NCBI RefSeq assembly: GCF_001275135.1
Contig: NZ_LFQU01000007.1
Span: forward strand, 58,299 to 122,298
From: Xylanibacter rarus
GTDB lineage: Bacteria; Bacteroidota; Bacteroidia; Bacteroidales; Bacteroidaceae
Length of the DNA stretch: 64,000 bases
Direction: 5' to 3'
Shown: positions 1 to 9,289 of the stretch, piece after piece
Layout of the letters: each line of letters begins with the position of its first letter
Position numbering within the stretch: position 1 is the stretch's first letter
Notes under the pieces: model-generated
Database searches by the model: none
What the model saw: the letters and a program-made list of their open reading frames with translations, nothing else
Told to the model about the DNA's origin: nothing
Position numbers and translations under genes: made by a program

Positions 1-111
1 TCATATTGACAGCATTATTTATTGGGACTGTTTTTATGCAGATTTGCTTTTTGTATGAATAACGATTTGAATTGGCTAAGAAGATAGATTTATAGGATAT
101 TTTATAAAAAT

Positions 112-155
112 AATTCACCCAAGATTACGTTGTTGAACGTCTTCTTGGGTGAATT
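112..155 (-). terminator. secA terminator hairpin
   Basis: A 13-bp perfect outer stem (AATTCACCCAAGA with TCTTGGGTGAATT) encloses a smaller ACGTT/AACGT stem with a GTTG loop. It starts 37 bases past the secA stop codon. Read on the minus strand it is followed by a T-rich tract. Its stem shares the CACCCAAG core with the hairpin at 41403-41450. Bases 1-111 hold no supportable gene. Confidence 0.75.
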
Positions 156-192
156 GCTTTTATTTGGTTATAATAATCAACCTTATAGATAT

Positions 193-3100
193 TTATACAA
201 GTCCTTTGCCGTGGCAGTTCTTGAATTTTTTACCGCTTCCGCATGGACATGGATCATTTCGTCCCGGCAGCTTATCTTTATGAATAGGCATCTGTCTTCT
301 AGGCTCTGCACTTTCTCTTGTATCTTGTTGTGCTGCTGCCTGTTGTGCCGGATCTGTCATGTCGTCTTTTTGTTCAGTATAGCGTTGACTTCTTTGCTCC
401 GGAGCTGCTTCGTGTACCTCTTCTTGTTGCATTTCTGGTATTTGTCCTCTCATAAGAATTCCGACGATTCGGTTATTCATTTGGTCTACCATATCATCGA
501 ACAGTTTAACACTCTCTAATTTGAAGATAACCAGCGGATCTTTTTGTTCATATGAAGCATTTTGTACGCTATGCTTCAATTCGTCCAATGCGCGTAAGTT
601 CTCTTTCCAGCAATCATCAATAATATGTAACAGGATAGTTTTCTCGAATTGTTTTACGACACTCTTGCATTCAGTATCGTATGCTTCCTTTAAGTTACAT
701 GGAATATTGAAAATTCGTTTACCGTCAGTAATAGGAACCATTATACGTTCATATCTGTCACCTTGGTTTTCGTAAACATCCTTAATGACAGGCCATCCTA
801 CGCTTTGAATGCGCTCAGTTTTACGTTTGAAGTCTGCCATTGCCATTTGGAATGCTCTTTCTGCCAAATTGTCATGGCTATCGTTGGTAAATTCCTCCAC
901 AGTAAACGGACATTCCATTGATAGTATTTTGAGGAACTCATCTTTGCAGCCTTCATAATCGTTCTTTTCAATGATGTTTACAACGCGATCCCAGATGATG
1001 TTCGTAATATCCATTCCGATTCTTTCACCCATGAGTGCATGGCGACGCTTCTCATATACGACAGTTCTTTGTTTGTTCATGACATCGTCGTATTCAAGCA
1101 GACGTTTACGAATACCGAAGTTGTTCTCTTCAACTTTCTTTTGTGCTCTTTCGATATTTTTGGTAATCATCGGACTTTCAATACGCTCTCCATCTTTAAA
1201 GCCGAGGCGGTCCATAACTCGTGCGATTCTTTCACTTGCAAATAATCGCATAAGCTTATCCTCAAGGCTTACGTAGAATACTGAGCTACCCGGGTCTCCC
1301 TGACGACCTGCACGTCCACGAAGCTGTCGGTCAACGCGTCGGCTTTCGTGACGTTCTGTACCAATGATAGCCAAACCTCCAGCAGCCTTTACTTCTGGAG
1401 ACAACTTAATATCGGTACCACGTCCAGCCATATTCGTTGCGATAGTAACGGCTCCAAGTAATCTTTCTTCAACATGTTGATTTCCGTCAGAATCTGTAAC
1501 AGTGACCTTTCCTAATGTACTACGTCCTGCTTCTGCTACGATATTAGCTTCTCGTTGATGAAGCTTTGCGTTCAACACATTGTGAGGAATGTGGCGCATC
1601 TGCAACATCTTGCTTAACAGTTCTGATATTTCTACAGATGTTGTACCAACCAAGCATGGGCGACCAGAATTTCGCATTGCTTCAATTTCCTCTATGACGG
1701 CGTTATATTTTTCTCTGGCTGTTTTATAAACTCGGTCGTCCATGTCGTTTCTTATGACTGGCTTGTTTGTTGGAATCTCAACAACATCGAGTTTATAAAT
1801 ATCCCAAAGTTCTCCTGCTTCTGTACTTGCCGTACCCGTCATACCAGAGAGTTTATGATACATACGGAAGTAGTTCTGAAGAGTTATTGTTGCAAATGTT
1901 TGTGTCGCTTCTTTTACTTTTACGTGCTCCTTTGCCTCTATAGCTTGGTGTAGACCATCGCTCCATTGTCTTCCTTCCATGATACGACCAGTTTGCTCAT
2001 CGACGATTTTAACTTCACCGTCCATGACAACATATTCGTCATCTTTATTGAACATGGTGTAGGCCTTCAGAAGTTGCTGTAATGTATGTACGCGCTCACT
2101 TTGAACTGCGTAATGATTCAGAAGTTGGTCTTTCTTATCAAGTTTCTGTTGATCATCAAGTTCTTTTTCATTTTCCAATGCAGAAAGCTGTGCTGTAATA
2201 TCCGGCAACACGAACAACTCTTTGTCATTTACCTGTTTTGCCAGCCATTCTGTTCCTTTGTCTGTCAAATCAACAGAATTTAATTTTTCCTCAACAACAA
2301 AATATAAAGGTTCAACGGCTTCAGGCATGCGACGGTTGTTATTTTCCATGTAATACTCTTCCGTTTTGAGCATACCAGCCTTTATACCTTCTTCTGAAAG
2401 GTATTTGATTAGCGGCTTGTTCTTCGGTAATGCTTTGTGAGAGCGGTATAGGCTCAAGAAACCTTCTTCTTGAAGTTTTTGGTCGTTCTTCTCACGGCCT
2501 TCGCTTATTTTTTGTTTAGCCTCAGCCAAGAATTGTGTGGCCAATTTCCTTTGAACATCAACAAGACGTTCAACCAATGGCTGATATTCTTCAAACATCT
2601 GGTCATCACCATTTGGTACAGGACCTGATATAATAAGAGGTGTACGTGCATCGTCAATTAACACAGAGTCAACCTCATCGACAATTGCATAGTTGTGAGC
2701 TCGTTGAACAAGATCTGAGGGCGATATTGCCATATTGTCACGAAGATAGTCGAAACCAAACTCGTTATTTGTACCAAATGTAATGTCTGCTTGGTATGCT
2801 TTTCTTCTTTCAGGTGTATTGGGTCTGTGTTTGTCAATACAGTCAACAGATAATCCGTTGAACTCATAGAGCGGTCCCATCCACTCAGAGTCACGTTTTG
2901 CAAGGTAATCATTTACCGTAACGACATGTACACCGTTTCCGGTAAGAGCGTTCAAGAATACAGGCAATGTTGCAACGAGTGTTTTTCCTTCACCTGTTGC
3001 CATTTCCGCAATCTTTCCCTGATGCAATACGACACCACCAAAAAGTTGGACGTCATAATGAACCATATCCCATTTCATATCGTTACCGCCGGCCATCCAG

Positions 3101-3570
3101 TGATTACTGTAGATAGCTTTGTCTCCTTCAATCCTAACGAAATCTTTTCTAATAGCAAGTTCTCTATCGAAGTCATTTGCAGTAACAACTACTTCCTCGT
3201 TTTCTGCAAATCTGCGGGCTGTATCTTTTATGATGCTAAAGGCTACGGGCATCACTTCATTGAGGGCTTTTTCATAAATTTCAAGCACCTCTTTTTCAAG
3301 CTTATCGATTTGAGCGAATATATCTTCACGCTCATCAATAGGTGTTTCTTCGATTTTTGCCTTCAGTTCAGCAATCTGTTTCTTTTGATCTTGAGCAGAT
3401 TCTTGAACATACTTTTGAATTTCCTTTGTGCGGGCACGCAAAGAGTCATTATCAAGTGCTTTAATTTCAGGATATGCCGCCTTGACTTTTTCAACTAATG
3501 GCTGTATCAGTTTCATGTCTCTTGACGATTTATCACCGAACAATGACTTTAAAAAATTATTAAAACCCAT
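193..3570 (-). CDS. secA: Preprotein translocase ATPase subunit SecA
   Basis: SecA is the ATP-driven motor that pushes unfolded precursor proteins through the SecYEG channel. The 1,125-residue protein opens with the usual amphipathic start ([15 protein letters not shown]). It has Walker A GEGKT at about residues 193-197, a [20 protein letters not shown] block containing the DEAD-type Walker B, the helicase signature [12 protein letters not shown], and [16 protein letters not shown]. The C-terminal zinc motif [14 protein letters not shown] would contact SecB or ribosomes. E. coli SecA is about 900 residues; the extra length, mainly a charged insert in the first third, is usual in Bacteroidota. 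It appears to be a single-gene transcription unit with its own promoter and terminator. Confidence 0.98.
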   Translation of the reverse strand: MGFNNFLKSLFGDKSSRDMKLIQPLVEKVKAAYPEIKALDNDSLRARTKEIQKYVQESAQDQKKQIAELKAKIEETPIDEREDIFAQIDKLEKEVLEIYEKALNEVMPVAFSIIKDTARRFAENEEVVVTANDFDRELAIRKDFVRIEGDKAIYSNHWMAGGNDMKWDMVHYDVQLFGGVVLHQGKIAEMATGEGKTLVATLPVFLNALTGNGVHVVTVNDYLAKRDSEWMGPLYEFNGLSVDCIDKHRPNTPERRKAYQADITFGTNNEFGFDYLRDNMAISPSDLVQRAHNYAIVDEVDSVLIDDARTPLIISGPVPNGDDQMFEEYQPLVERLVDVQRKLATQFLAEAKQKISEGREKNDQKLQEEGFLSLYRSHKALPKNKPLIKYLSEEGIKAGMLKTEEYYMENNNRRMPEAVEPLYFVVEEKLNSVDLTDKGTEWLAKQVNDKELFVLPDITAQLSALENEKELDDQQKLDKKDQLLNHYAVQSERVHTLQQLLKAYTMFNKDDEYVVMDGEVKIVDEQTGRIMEGRQWSDGLHQAIEAKEHVKVKEATQTFATITLQNYFRMYHKLSGMTGTASTEAGELWDIYKLDVVEIPTNKPVIRNDMDDRVYKTAREKYNAVIEEIEAMRNSGRPCLVGTTSVEISELLSKMLQMRHIPHNVLNAKLHQREANIVAEAGRSTLGKVTVTDSDGNQHVEERLLGAVTIATNMAGRGTDIKLSPEVKAAGGLAIIGTERHESRRVDRQLRGRAGRQGDPGSSVFYVSLEDKLMRLFASERIARVMDRLGFKDGERIESPMITKNIERAQKKVEENNFGIRKRLLEYDDVMNKQRTVVYEKRRHALMGERIGMDITNIIWDRVVNIIEKNDYEGCKDEFLKILSMECPFTVEEFTNDSHDNLAERAFQMAMADFKRKTERIQSVGWPVIKDVYENQGDRYERIMVPITDGKRIFNIPCNLKEAYDTECKSVVKQFEKTILLHIIDDCWKENLRALDELKHSVQNASYEQKDPLVIFKLESVKLFDDMVDQMNNRIVGILMRGQIPEMQQEEVHEAAPEQRSQRYTEQKDDMTDPAQQAAAQQDTRESAEPRRQMPIHKDKLPGRNDPCPCGSGKKFKNCHGKGLV

Positions 3571-3616
3571 ATCTATAATATTTTATTTTCTTTTATGAAT
3601 TGTGAGTATTTGTGTA

Positions 3617-3624
3617 CAAAAGTA
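3617..3624 (-). promoter_or_regulatory. Candidate -7 box for secA
   Basis: The minus strand reads TACTTTTG, a match to the Bacteroidota TAnnTTTG box, about 47 bases upstream of the secA start. A second match (TAAATTTG) lies directly beside it at 3625-3632. Neither has a clear TTTG -33 box at the usual distance, so this is a sequence match only. Confidence 0.4.
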
Positions 3625-3663
3625 CAAATTTATTGTAAAAAGTTATATTATTTTTAGCTTTAT

Positions 3664-5097
3664 TTAATATAAAGGCAATGCCGAACATGCATTTGGGGCT
3701 CTAATCCTAATTATTTTTGCTATTGTAGGAGCTATTCTGTCTATTGTTACAGGTGTAATTAACTCCTCATGCTTTATTCCTGTCCCGTAAAAAATTACAG
3801 GAAAAGGTATTGCATTCCCTTTAGAAACATATTGCTGTTTTGTATCTTCATTTAGGAGTTTCCAGCCTGGTGAAACTTCAATTATTAAATCTCCACAATT
3901 GTCAGGGTTGTACCAGTTACGTAGTTTTGAATCATTCTTGTCGCCATATAGCATCAAGTCATTACTGGTAAACACATTCTTTATTCCAGAATTTTGTATC
4001 AAGAAAGATTGAGCACGGCTTAACAGATCACTTATATTTATACGCTTCAGCTCAATTTGCCTTAAATTTAAGAATATCTGATTGTAGAAACAGCTTTCAA
4101 TATATTTGTCCTGTCCGTATATTGCGCCAAGATACATATTAAGTAAGTTGGCTGTTCTGTTTATATAGAAAGTACCACTAGGTATTCTGTATTTTTCGTA
4201 ATTAATTTCTTTTTCATCGCAATATCCTGTACTTGTTACGACGAATAAAAGATTATTAATACCTATTTTGCTTTCGAGTTTTGATATTAACTTTTCAAGT
4301 TCTTTATCAAGTTGTATATATGTGTTTTGTAATTGTTGCTTGTTTATTTTTTTTACTGGAATCTTCACGCTGTATGTTAATGACAGCATATCTGTGATGT
4401 CATCAGTTCCCATTCCACAGGAATTCACGCATTCTAATGCAACATTTGTAATATTTGCATTTACATTGTCTTCAGTGAAATTATTCGCGTAAAGTAAATT
4501 ATAAGATTCTAACCAGCTTGGAGCTTTTTTGAAATAATATTTAGATGAACACCAGCATTTGTTGTCTTTATTGAACCATAATGCTCCATCTGCAGCATGA
4601 CCACCTCCGATAACTGCAGCATCACGCTCTAGAGCTATACTATATACAATGGCGTCACCTTCAGTTGCTATTTTAAGTTCGTCATTTATGGTCGTGGTGA
4701 TGATATTTTTTGGAGATGCTCCTTCTTTTGTGAAGATACCTTCATAACTATTGTCATCAACACAATTTACGGGAATCAAAGTGTTTTTGTTTAACCATCT
4801 GAATCCTGTTATTCCATTGGATGATGGAGATGTGCCAGTGGAAATTGAAGCAATTGATGATGCACGGTCCACTGGAGAAAACATATATTGTGCATTGCTG
4901 TATACAGCACCATTTCTTAGGAGTTTCTTTATTCCTCCTTCGCTATAGTACGGAATAAAAGCTTCAATGTAATCTGTCCTTAATTGGTCTATGGCTATAT
5001 TTACAACCAATTTAGGAACAGGTCTTACATTTTGTGAGCTTATGTTTCCTATTGATGCAACTGCTAAGAATGTTGCTGTAATGTATTTATTTATCAT
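3664..5097 (-). CDS. PafA-like alkaline phosphatase superfamily protein, probably catalytically inactive
   Basis: The protein has 477 residues with an N-terminal signal sequence, so it is probably periplasmic. The fold assignment rests on the opening strand with AIDQLRTDY (D37), the GGGHAADGALWF segment (about 164-175) typical of PafA-type phosphatases, and the C-terminal IDRIAPTIAKIIRI block. The catalytic parts look degenerate. The nucleophile region reads VDRASSIASISTG. The place for the DxxGH metal ligands reads SLTYSVK. The usual T-A-D-H-G is VTSTGYCDE (about 288-295), and the last histidine is missing from GNAIPFPVIFYG. Only D37 of the usual zinc ligands is evident. It may be a pseudoenzyme that binds a partner or glycan. 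The start overlaps the upstream DUF4105 tail by 11 bases, so they are probably co-transcribed. Confidence 0.75.
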   Translation of the reverse strand: MINKYITATFLAVASIGNISSQNVRPVPKLVVNIAIDQLRTDYIEAFIPYYSEGGIKKLLRNGAVYSNAQYMFSPVDRASSIASISTGTSPSSNGITGFRWLNKNTLIPVNCVDDNSYEGIFTKEGASPKNIITTTINDELKIATEGDAIVYSIALERDAAVIGGGHAADGALWFNKDNKCWCSSKYYFKKAPSWLESYNLLYANNFTEDNVNANITNVALECVNSCGMGTDDITDMLSLTYSVKIPVKKINKQQLQNTYIQLDKELEKLISKLESKIGINNLLFVVTSTGYCDEKEINYEKYRIPSGTFYINRTANLLNMYLGAIYGQDKYIESCFYNQIFLNLRQIELKRINISDLLSRAQSFLIQNSGIKNVFTSNDLMLYGDKNDSKLRNWYNPDNCGDLIIEVSPGWKLLNEDTKQQYVSKGNAIPFPVIFYGTGIKHEELITPVTIDRIAPTIAKIIRIRAPNACSALPLY

Positions 5098-5431
5098 TGT
5101 TCTTTTTACGAATAATGTTATATATGCATCTTATCAGCAAAGATAATGCCAAAATGTACGTGCCCTCAGCGTAGTCCTGAAACAGCCCTCCGATAAAGAA
5201 GCATGCGATTGATCCTGAGAGATAGTACCAAAGACGATTTGTCCTATTACGTTTTACAATATTGTATATATAAAATAGCGACAGTGGATTAAATAAAAAT
5301 ATTTGCAGATTTGTACTTGTTGTAGGATGCTTTGAGAAAAACATCATTAATAGTATCAAACCTATACAACCATATATAAAAATTAAAAGTGCGTCAAAAA
5401 GCCAAAAATTCTTTTTAAAAGCATATTTCAA
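5087..5431 (-). CDS. C-terminal membrane part of a frame-interrupted DUF4105 protein
   Basis: This frame encodes 114 residues with about four hydrophobic segments. It opens only with TTG, inside the end of the preceding gene, and that codon has no support as a true start. Its content (an aromatic FW-x-FDA entry, then FFSKHPTT and NPLSLFYIY) is what normally follows, in one polypeptide, the periplasmic domain of Bacteroidota DUF4105 proteins. It is therefore best read as the displaced C-terminus of the gene at 5415-6317. A frame shift of one base at 5415-5431 would join them into a protein of about 400 residues. A separate small membrane protein is possible but less likely. Confidence 0.6.
   Translation of the reverse strand: MKYAFKKNFWLFDALLIFIYGCIGLILLMMFFSKHPTTSTNLQIFLFNPLSLFYIYNIVKRNRTNRLWYYLSGSIACFFIGGLFQDYAEGTYILALSLLIRCIYNIIRKKNNDK
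5415..5431 (-). other. Frameshift site inside the DUF4105 gene
   Basis: On the minus strand the first frame ends TGC TTT TAA. Removing one T from the TTTT run gives TGC TTT AAA AAG AAT TTT TGG and continues directly into the downstream membrane segments. The arrangement UUU-UAA also resembles a +1 slippery stop, as in prfB-type recoding, because tRNA-Phe can re-pair on UUU one base later. A mutation, a base-call error or recoding all fit. Confidence 0.6.
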
Positions 5432-6317
5432 TGATTGTAGTTATTATTATACATCCAAGGAATATCCATGCACAAGTGCTGGGTCGTAGTGGAAATCCTT
5501 TTTCATTATTTATGCTTGTCTGACACTTTACTACATCATGCTGGGATAGAATTAAAGGGCGAGTAATGCCATTTTTGTCTTTTATAGTGGCTTTCTCGAA
5601 GTCATACATTAAATTATATGGTAAGAATTGGTATTCATTTAGATTGGTCTTTCTGTCTGCTTTTGCGCCAAGTAAAATGTCATTGCCAAATCTTGCCCAT
5701 GGGTCATTATCATTAAATGAATGTATTAAATCTCTGAATGACGGATATGACTCCTTTTTATTAGGATAACATACCTCCACGTCAATGTTGTCAAGCAAGA
5801 TGTTGCGGGCGCGTGTGGTACAATTATCATAAAAGTAGTTATATCTGTATACTCTGTTCTCAGGTAAATAATTTTTTTCGATAGCTTTAATTATCTCCTT
5901 TTTTTCTTTAGCTGTGAGATTGAGAACTTGTTGTGTGACACTTCTGTTCTCATATCTGTATTCTTCACAAAAGGCATCAAATGGAATAATACCCATTTCA
6001 TAATCAGTCAATCCGAAGATGAACCTTAGAATAAAAAAGGGGGCTTTGAATGAAAACATGCCATAATTGATGGCAATATCAATTCCCCTCTTTTTGTCGT
6101 TGTATCTGATGGCAGTATGCCCGTAAAGACTATAGACCTCTTGCCCTGGTGCACAGGTCAACAAACTTATCTCTATCGAATCTTCGTCTGTTGTTAGAGA
6201 CTGCACGCTATTACTGGCACTTATTTCGTTTGTATTTAGCGAAATAAGGCATATTATGGTCAGAATTATAAATGTTTTGAAACGTTTCACGATGCAAAAA
6301 TAATTCATATTTCTCAT
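5415..6317 (-). CDS. DUF4105 (Lnb N-terminal-like) periplasmic domain protein, frame-interrupted
   Basis: The 300-residue frame has a signal sequence, then the DUF4105 features: CAPGQEVYSLYGHTAIRYND (about 56-75), NYGMFSFKAPFFILRFIFG, and YNYFYDNCTTRARNILLD with the conserved Asn-Cys pair. The family is widespread in Bacteroidota and is often described as a putative cysteine-peptidase-like periplasmic domain; its function is not established. The frame ends just as a hydrophobic segment begins, and the remaining membrane part lies in the next frame (5087-5431). Starts are possible at 6317 (ATG), 6308 (ATG) or 6290 (GTG). A good -7 box at 6295-6302 favours the GTG, which also gives the neatest signal peptide (KRFKTFIILTIICLIS). 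Confidence 0.8.
   Translation of the reverse strand: MRNMNYFCIVKRFKTFIILTIICLISLNTNEISASNSVQSLTTDEDSIEISLLTCAPGQEVYSLYGHTAIRYNDKKRGIDIAINYGMFSFKAPFFILRFIFGLTDYEMGIIPFDAFCEEYRYENRSVTQQVLNLTAKEKKEIIKAIEKNYLPENRVYRYNYFYDNCTTRARNILLDNIDVEVCYPNKKESYPSFRDLIHSFNDNDPWARFGNDILLGAKADRKTNLNEYQFLPYNLMYDFEKATIKDKNGITRPLILSQHDVVKCQTSINNEKGFPLRPSTCAWIFLGCIIITTIIEICF
6295..6302 (-). promoter_or_regulatory. Candidate -7 box for the DUF4105 operon
   Basis: The minus strand reads TATTTTTGCATC and then a GTG codon. This matches the TAnnTTTGCA pattern seen elsewhere in the window. It lies inside the region coding from the two upstream ATG codons, so if used it implies a GTG start with almost no leader. No convincing -33 box is visible. 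Confidence 0.4.
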
Positions 6318-6346
6318 TTAACATACTATTATTCCAATTTTTTTAA

Positions 6347-6354
6347 TAATTTTG
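6347..6354 (+). promoter_or_regulatory. Candidate -7 box for the coaX operon
   Basis: TAATTTTG followed by CA sits 25 bases before the GTG start of coaX and points away from the DUF4105 operon. No clear -33 TTTG is present at the expected distance. Confidence 0.45.
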
Positions 6355-6378
6355 CACGCTGTAATTTAAAACAGTCAA

Positions 6379-7116
6379 GTGAATCTGATTATAGATATAG
6401 GAAACACGTGTGTGAAATTCGCATGCTTCAATGATGGACATATCATTGAATGTGTTCGTGTTGATAAAAGCGATGCAATATATAGACTGACTGATTTTTG
6501 TAATAAATACCATTTTAATAAAGGTATATATTCTACAGTAGCGAGTCTTGATGACGATTTGGTGTCGGCATTTGAAAATTTGCCGTTTCCTGTAATCAAA
6601 TTAATAAGCGGTGAAACTCCTGTTCCAATTGTTAATCGCTATGCTACTCCTTCAACGTTAGGTGCGGATCGTTTGGCCGCAGTTGTCGGTGCTAATTATT
6701 TGCGACCTGATTGCAATGTCCTCGTCATAGATGTCGGCACGTGTATAACATTTGATTTTGTTACGGCTGAAGGCGTTTATGAGGGCGGTAATATTTCCTT
6801 GGGACCTACAATGCGTTTTTATGCACTTCATGAACATACGGCAAAATTGCCGTTAATTGAGCGAAAAGGTTGCGTGAAGATGCTGGGTGACACTACGGAA
6901 TATGCGATAAGAAGTGGTGTCGTTCAAGGTATTAAATATGAAATAGAAGGTTACGTAAGAGCCTTTTTAGAAAAATATCCGGATCTTTTTGTTTATTTAA
7001 CTGGTGGCGTTCATTTGAATTTGCATTTTTCAGAAAAAATGCCCATCTTTGCAAATGATTTTATTGTCCCCATTGGACTTAACAGAATATTAGAATATAA
7101 CAATGAAATTGTATAG
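6379..7116 (+). CDS. coaX: Type III pantothenate kinase
   Basis: CoaX phosphorylates pantothenate, the first step of coenzyme A synthesis. It is the ASKHA-fold, feedback-insensitive type. The 245-residue protein shows the phosphate-1 motif IIDIGNTCVKFACF at the N-terminus, TLGADRLAAVVGA (the GADR signature) at about residue 93, the DVGTCITFDF motif at about 119, and YLTGGVHLNL near the C-terminus. The start is GTG at 6379, because the DxGNT motif begins immediately after it. The gene overlaps the next one by 14 bases and heads an envelope-biogenesis cluster. Confidence 0.95.
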   Translation: MNLIIDIGNTCVKFACFNDGHIIECVRVDKSDAIYRLTDFCNKYHFNKGIYSTVASLDDDLVSAFENLPFPVIKLISGETPVPIVNRYATPSTLGADRLAAVVGANYLRPDCNVLVIDVGTCITFDFVTAEGVYEGGNISLGPTMRFYALHEHTAKLPLIERKGCVKMLGDTTEYAIRSGVVQGIKYEIEGYVRAFLEKYPDLFVYLTGGVHLNLHFSEKMPIFANDFIVPIGLNRILEYNNEIV

Positions 7117-8404
7117 AACGGCGTTAAGCGCAACATTATTGTCGCTTTGTGTAATTCCGACATTCGCTCAAAGTGGAACTAATTCTCCTTATAGCCAGTA
7201 TGGATTAGGACAGTTAAGTGAGCAGACTAGCGGTTTTAATCGAGGAATGAACGGATTGGGTTTGGGATTTAGAGAGCATAATCAAGTTAATTATATAAAT
7301 CCGGCGTCATATTCTTCAATGGACTCGCTGACATTTATTTTTGATGCAGGCATGTCTGGTCAGATAACAAATTTCAGTGAGAATGGAACTAAAGTCAATG
7401 CTAATAATGCTGATTTTGAGTATGCTGTTGCCGGATTTAGGGCATTTAAGCATGTTGGTGTGAGTTTTGGATTAATACCGTTCACTAATATAGGATATAA
7501 TTATTCTGTTACTGATTATCTTGATGGTGACAGAAGTACCACTTATACAAATACTTATTCAGGCAGTGGCGGTATCCATCAAGTGTATTTTGGAGCTGGT
7601 TGGGAATTCCTAAAAGGATTGTCAATTGGTGCTAATGTCTCATATATTTGGGGTGACTTAAACCGCTCTGTTGTTAACAGCTATAGTGACAGTTGGGTGA
7701 ATACTTTGTCAAAATATTATACGGCAACTGTAAATAGTTATAAGTTGGATTTTGGACTCCAATATTCAGTTAATTTGAATAAGAATAATTCATTGACGTT
7801 GGGTTTGACTTATGGACTTGGCCATAAGTTGAATTCAGATCCGGAATGTCTGATTATTTCAACAAACTCATCGACTTCTGTCGCAGATACTACATCGTTT
7901 AGAGTGGATAATGGTTTGGAAATTCCGATGTCATTCGGTGCCGGTTTTATGTGGAATTATAAGAATAAGTTGAAACTTGGTTCTGATTTCACTCTTCAAA
8001 AGTGGGGTGGAGTAAAGTATCCGGTATACAATGTCGTTAATGATGTTCCGTCTTATGAATTAGTTGACAATTATTATAAAGACAGATATAAAGTTACTGT
8101 AGGAGGAGAATTCTGTAATAATGAAATGAGTCGTGATTTTATTGATAGAGTCCGTTTTAGAGCAGGCGTCTCATATTCAACACCTTATTATAAAGTGAAC
8201 GGTCAGGATGGACCTAAGGAAATAAGCGTAAGTGCAGGATTCGGTATTCCAATTATCAATAGCTATAATAACAGGTCTATTCTTAATGTTTCCGGACAAT
8301 GGGTTCATTCATCAGCAGATGGTCTGTTGACAGAGAATACTTTTCGTATTAATATAGGAATAACGTTTAACGAACGTTGGTTCATGAAGTGGAAAGTTGA
8401 TTAA
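7103..8404 (+). CDS. Outer-membrane beta-barrel protein
   Basis: The 433-residue protein has a signal peptide ending near TFAQS. The conserved opening NSPYSQYGLGQLS is followed by alternating amphipathic strands rich in Gly, Tyr and Asn and an aromatic terminal strand (FNERWFMKWKVD). It resembles a FadL/OmpP1-like barrel in the outer membrane; the substrate is unknown. It overlaps coaX by 14 bases and the next gene by one base, so the three genes are almost certainly translated from one message. The position next to lptC suggests a role in envelope maintenance, but that is inference. Confidence 0.8.
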   Translation: MKLYRTALSATLLSLCVIPTFAQSGTNSPYSQYGLGQLSEQTSGFNRGMNGLGLGFREHNQVNYINPASYSSMDSLTFIFDAGMSGQITNFSENGTKVNANNADFEYAVAGFRAFKHVGVSFGLIPFTNIGYNYSVTDYLDGDRSTTYTNTYSGSGGIHQVYFGAGWEFLKGLSIGANVSYIWGDLNRSVVNSYSDSWVNTLSKYYTATVNSYKLDFGLQYSVNLNKNNSLTLGLTYGLGHKLNSDPECLIISTNSSTSVADTTSFRVDNGLEIPMSFGAGFMWNYKNKLKLGSDFTLQKWGGVKYPVYNVVNDVPSYELVDNYYKDRYKVTVGGEFCNNEMSRDFIDRVRFRAGVSYSTPYYKVNGQDGPKEISVSAGFGIPIINSYNNRSILNVSGQWVHSSADGLLTENTFRINIGITFNERWFMKWKVD

Positions 8405-9069
8405 TGTTTTTATTTAAGCAGATATTGAAATCTTATATATTCATAGTGTTTGTGTTTCTTTTCCTTTCTTGTCAGGAGGGAAAAGAACACATTGCGCCAG
8501 CAATAAATCCTCGTGATTCTGTTGCCGTAATGATTTCCTATGGTGTTAATACATTGGTTTCAGATTCAGGCTTAATTAAATACCGTATTGTTGCTGAACG
8601 TTGGGAGGTAAATCAAGAGAAAAAACCATCTAGATGGATTTTTGATAAAGGTCTTTTCTTGGAGCAGTTTGATGAGAAGTTCCATGTTGAAGCCTATATT
8701 CAAAGCGATACCGCATATTATTATGACCAGTCAAAGATTTGGGAGCTGAGGGGGCGTGTTCGCGTAAGAACAGTTGATGGCATGCGCTTTTCAAGTGAGG
8801 AACTGTTTTGGGATCAGAACAGCCATGAGCTGTATAGTCATAAATTTTCTCATCTTATTACTCCAGACCGAGAGATGCAGGGCACTTATTTCTTGAGTGA
8901 TGAGCATTTAAGACATTATACAATATCTAATACAAAGGGATCTTTCGTCAAAGGTAAATTTGGCGAAAATACAGATAATGATACTATCTTAACAGCGCCG
9001 GATACTGTTAAGGCAAAGAAACGATTGCCTACAACTCCTTCGGCCAAAACAGTGCATAAAGAAATTTAA
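8404..9069 (+). CDS. lptC: LPS export protein LptC
   Basis: LptC bridges the inner-membrane LptBFG transporter and periplasmic LptA in lipopolysaccharide export. The 221-residue protein has a hydrophobic N-terminus ending LFLSC, so it may be a lipoprotein. The Lpt beta-jellyroll pattern follows: YRIVAERWEV, IQSDTAYYYDQSKIWELRGRV and VRTVDGMRFSSEELFWDQ. A charged 30-residue tail rich in Thr and Lys ends the protein. Its ATG overlaps the stop of the preceding gene (TAATG), which indicates translational coupling. A 220-base gap with its own promoter separates it from the foldase gene downstream. Confidence 0.85.
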   Translation: MFLFKQILKSYIFIVFVFLFLSCQEGKEHIAPAINPRDSVAVMISYGVNTLVSDSGLIKYRIVAERWEVNQEKKPSRWIFDKGLFLEQFDEKFHVEAYIQSDTAYYYDQSKIWELRGRVRVRTVDGMRFSSEELFWDQNSHELYSHKFSHLITPDREMQGTYFLSDEHLRHYTISNTKGSFVKGKFGENTDNDTILTAPDTVKAKKRLPTTPSAKTVHKEI

Positions 9070-9200
9070 TGTTAAATAAAACTAATTTTAAGCGTTCCGT
9101 AAATTTGATACGATTGTAGGTTATACCGATTAAATGAGCTAATACCGCATGAATTACAGTATGAAAAGCCTTAACAATGAACTTTTTAAGAGAAAAATAA

Positions 9201-9229
9201 TTGTTTTTATTTTCTTTTTTGTAATTTTG
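9201..9229 (+). promoter_or_regulatory. Promoter of the PpiD-like foldase gene
   Basis: TTG at 9201-9203 and TAATTTTG at 9222-9229 are separated by 18 bp, a good match to the Bacteroidota primary-sigma promoter. The leader to the ATG at 9290 would be about 55 bases. Confidence 0.65.
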
Positions 9230-9289
9230 TGCGCTAAAATGTTCAAAATACTAATTTGAGGGAATAATAAAAAATAAATATTTATAATA

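Noticed and set aside
130-519. 129-codon open frame opposite the end of secA
   Set aside because: It begins inside the secA terminator hairpin and is Cys/Leu/Phe-rich in the way antisense frames are. No start context supports it.
2926-3498. 190-codon open frame on the plus strand
   Set aside because: It lies wholly inside secA on the opposite strand, has atypical composition and shows no motif. It is a shadow of a well-supported gene.
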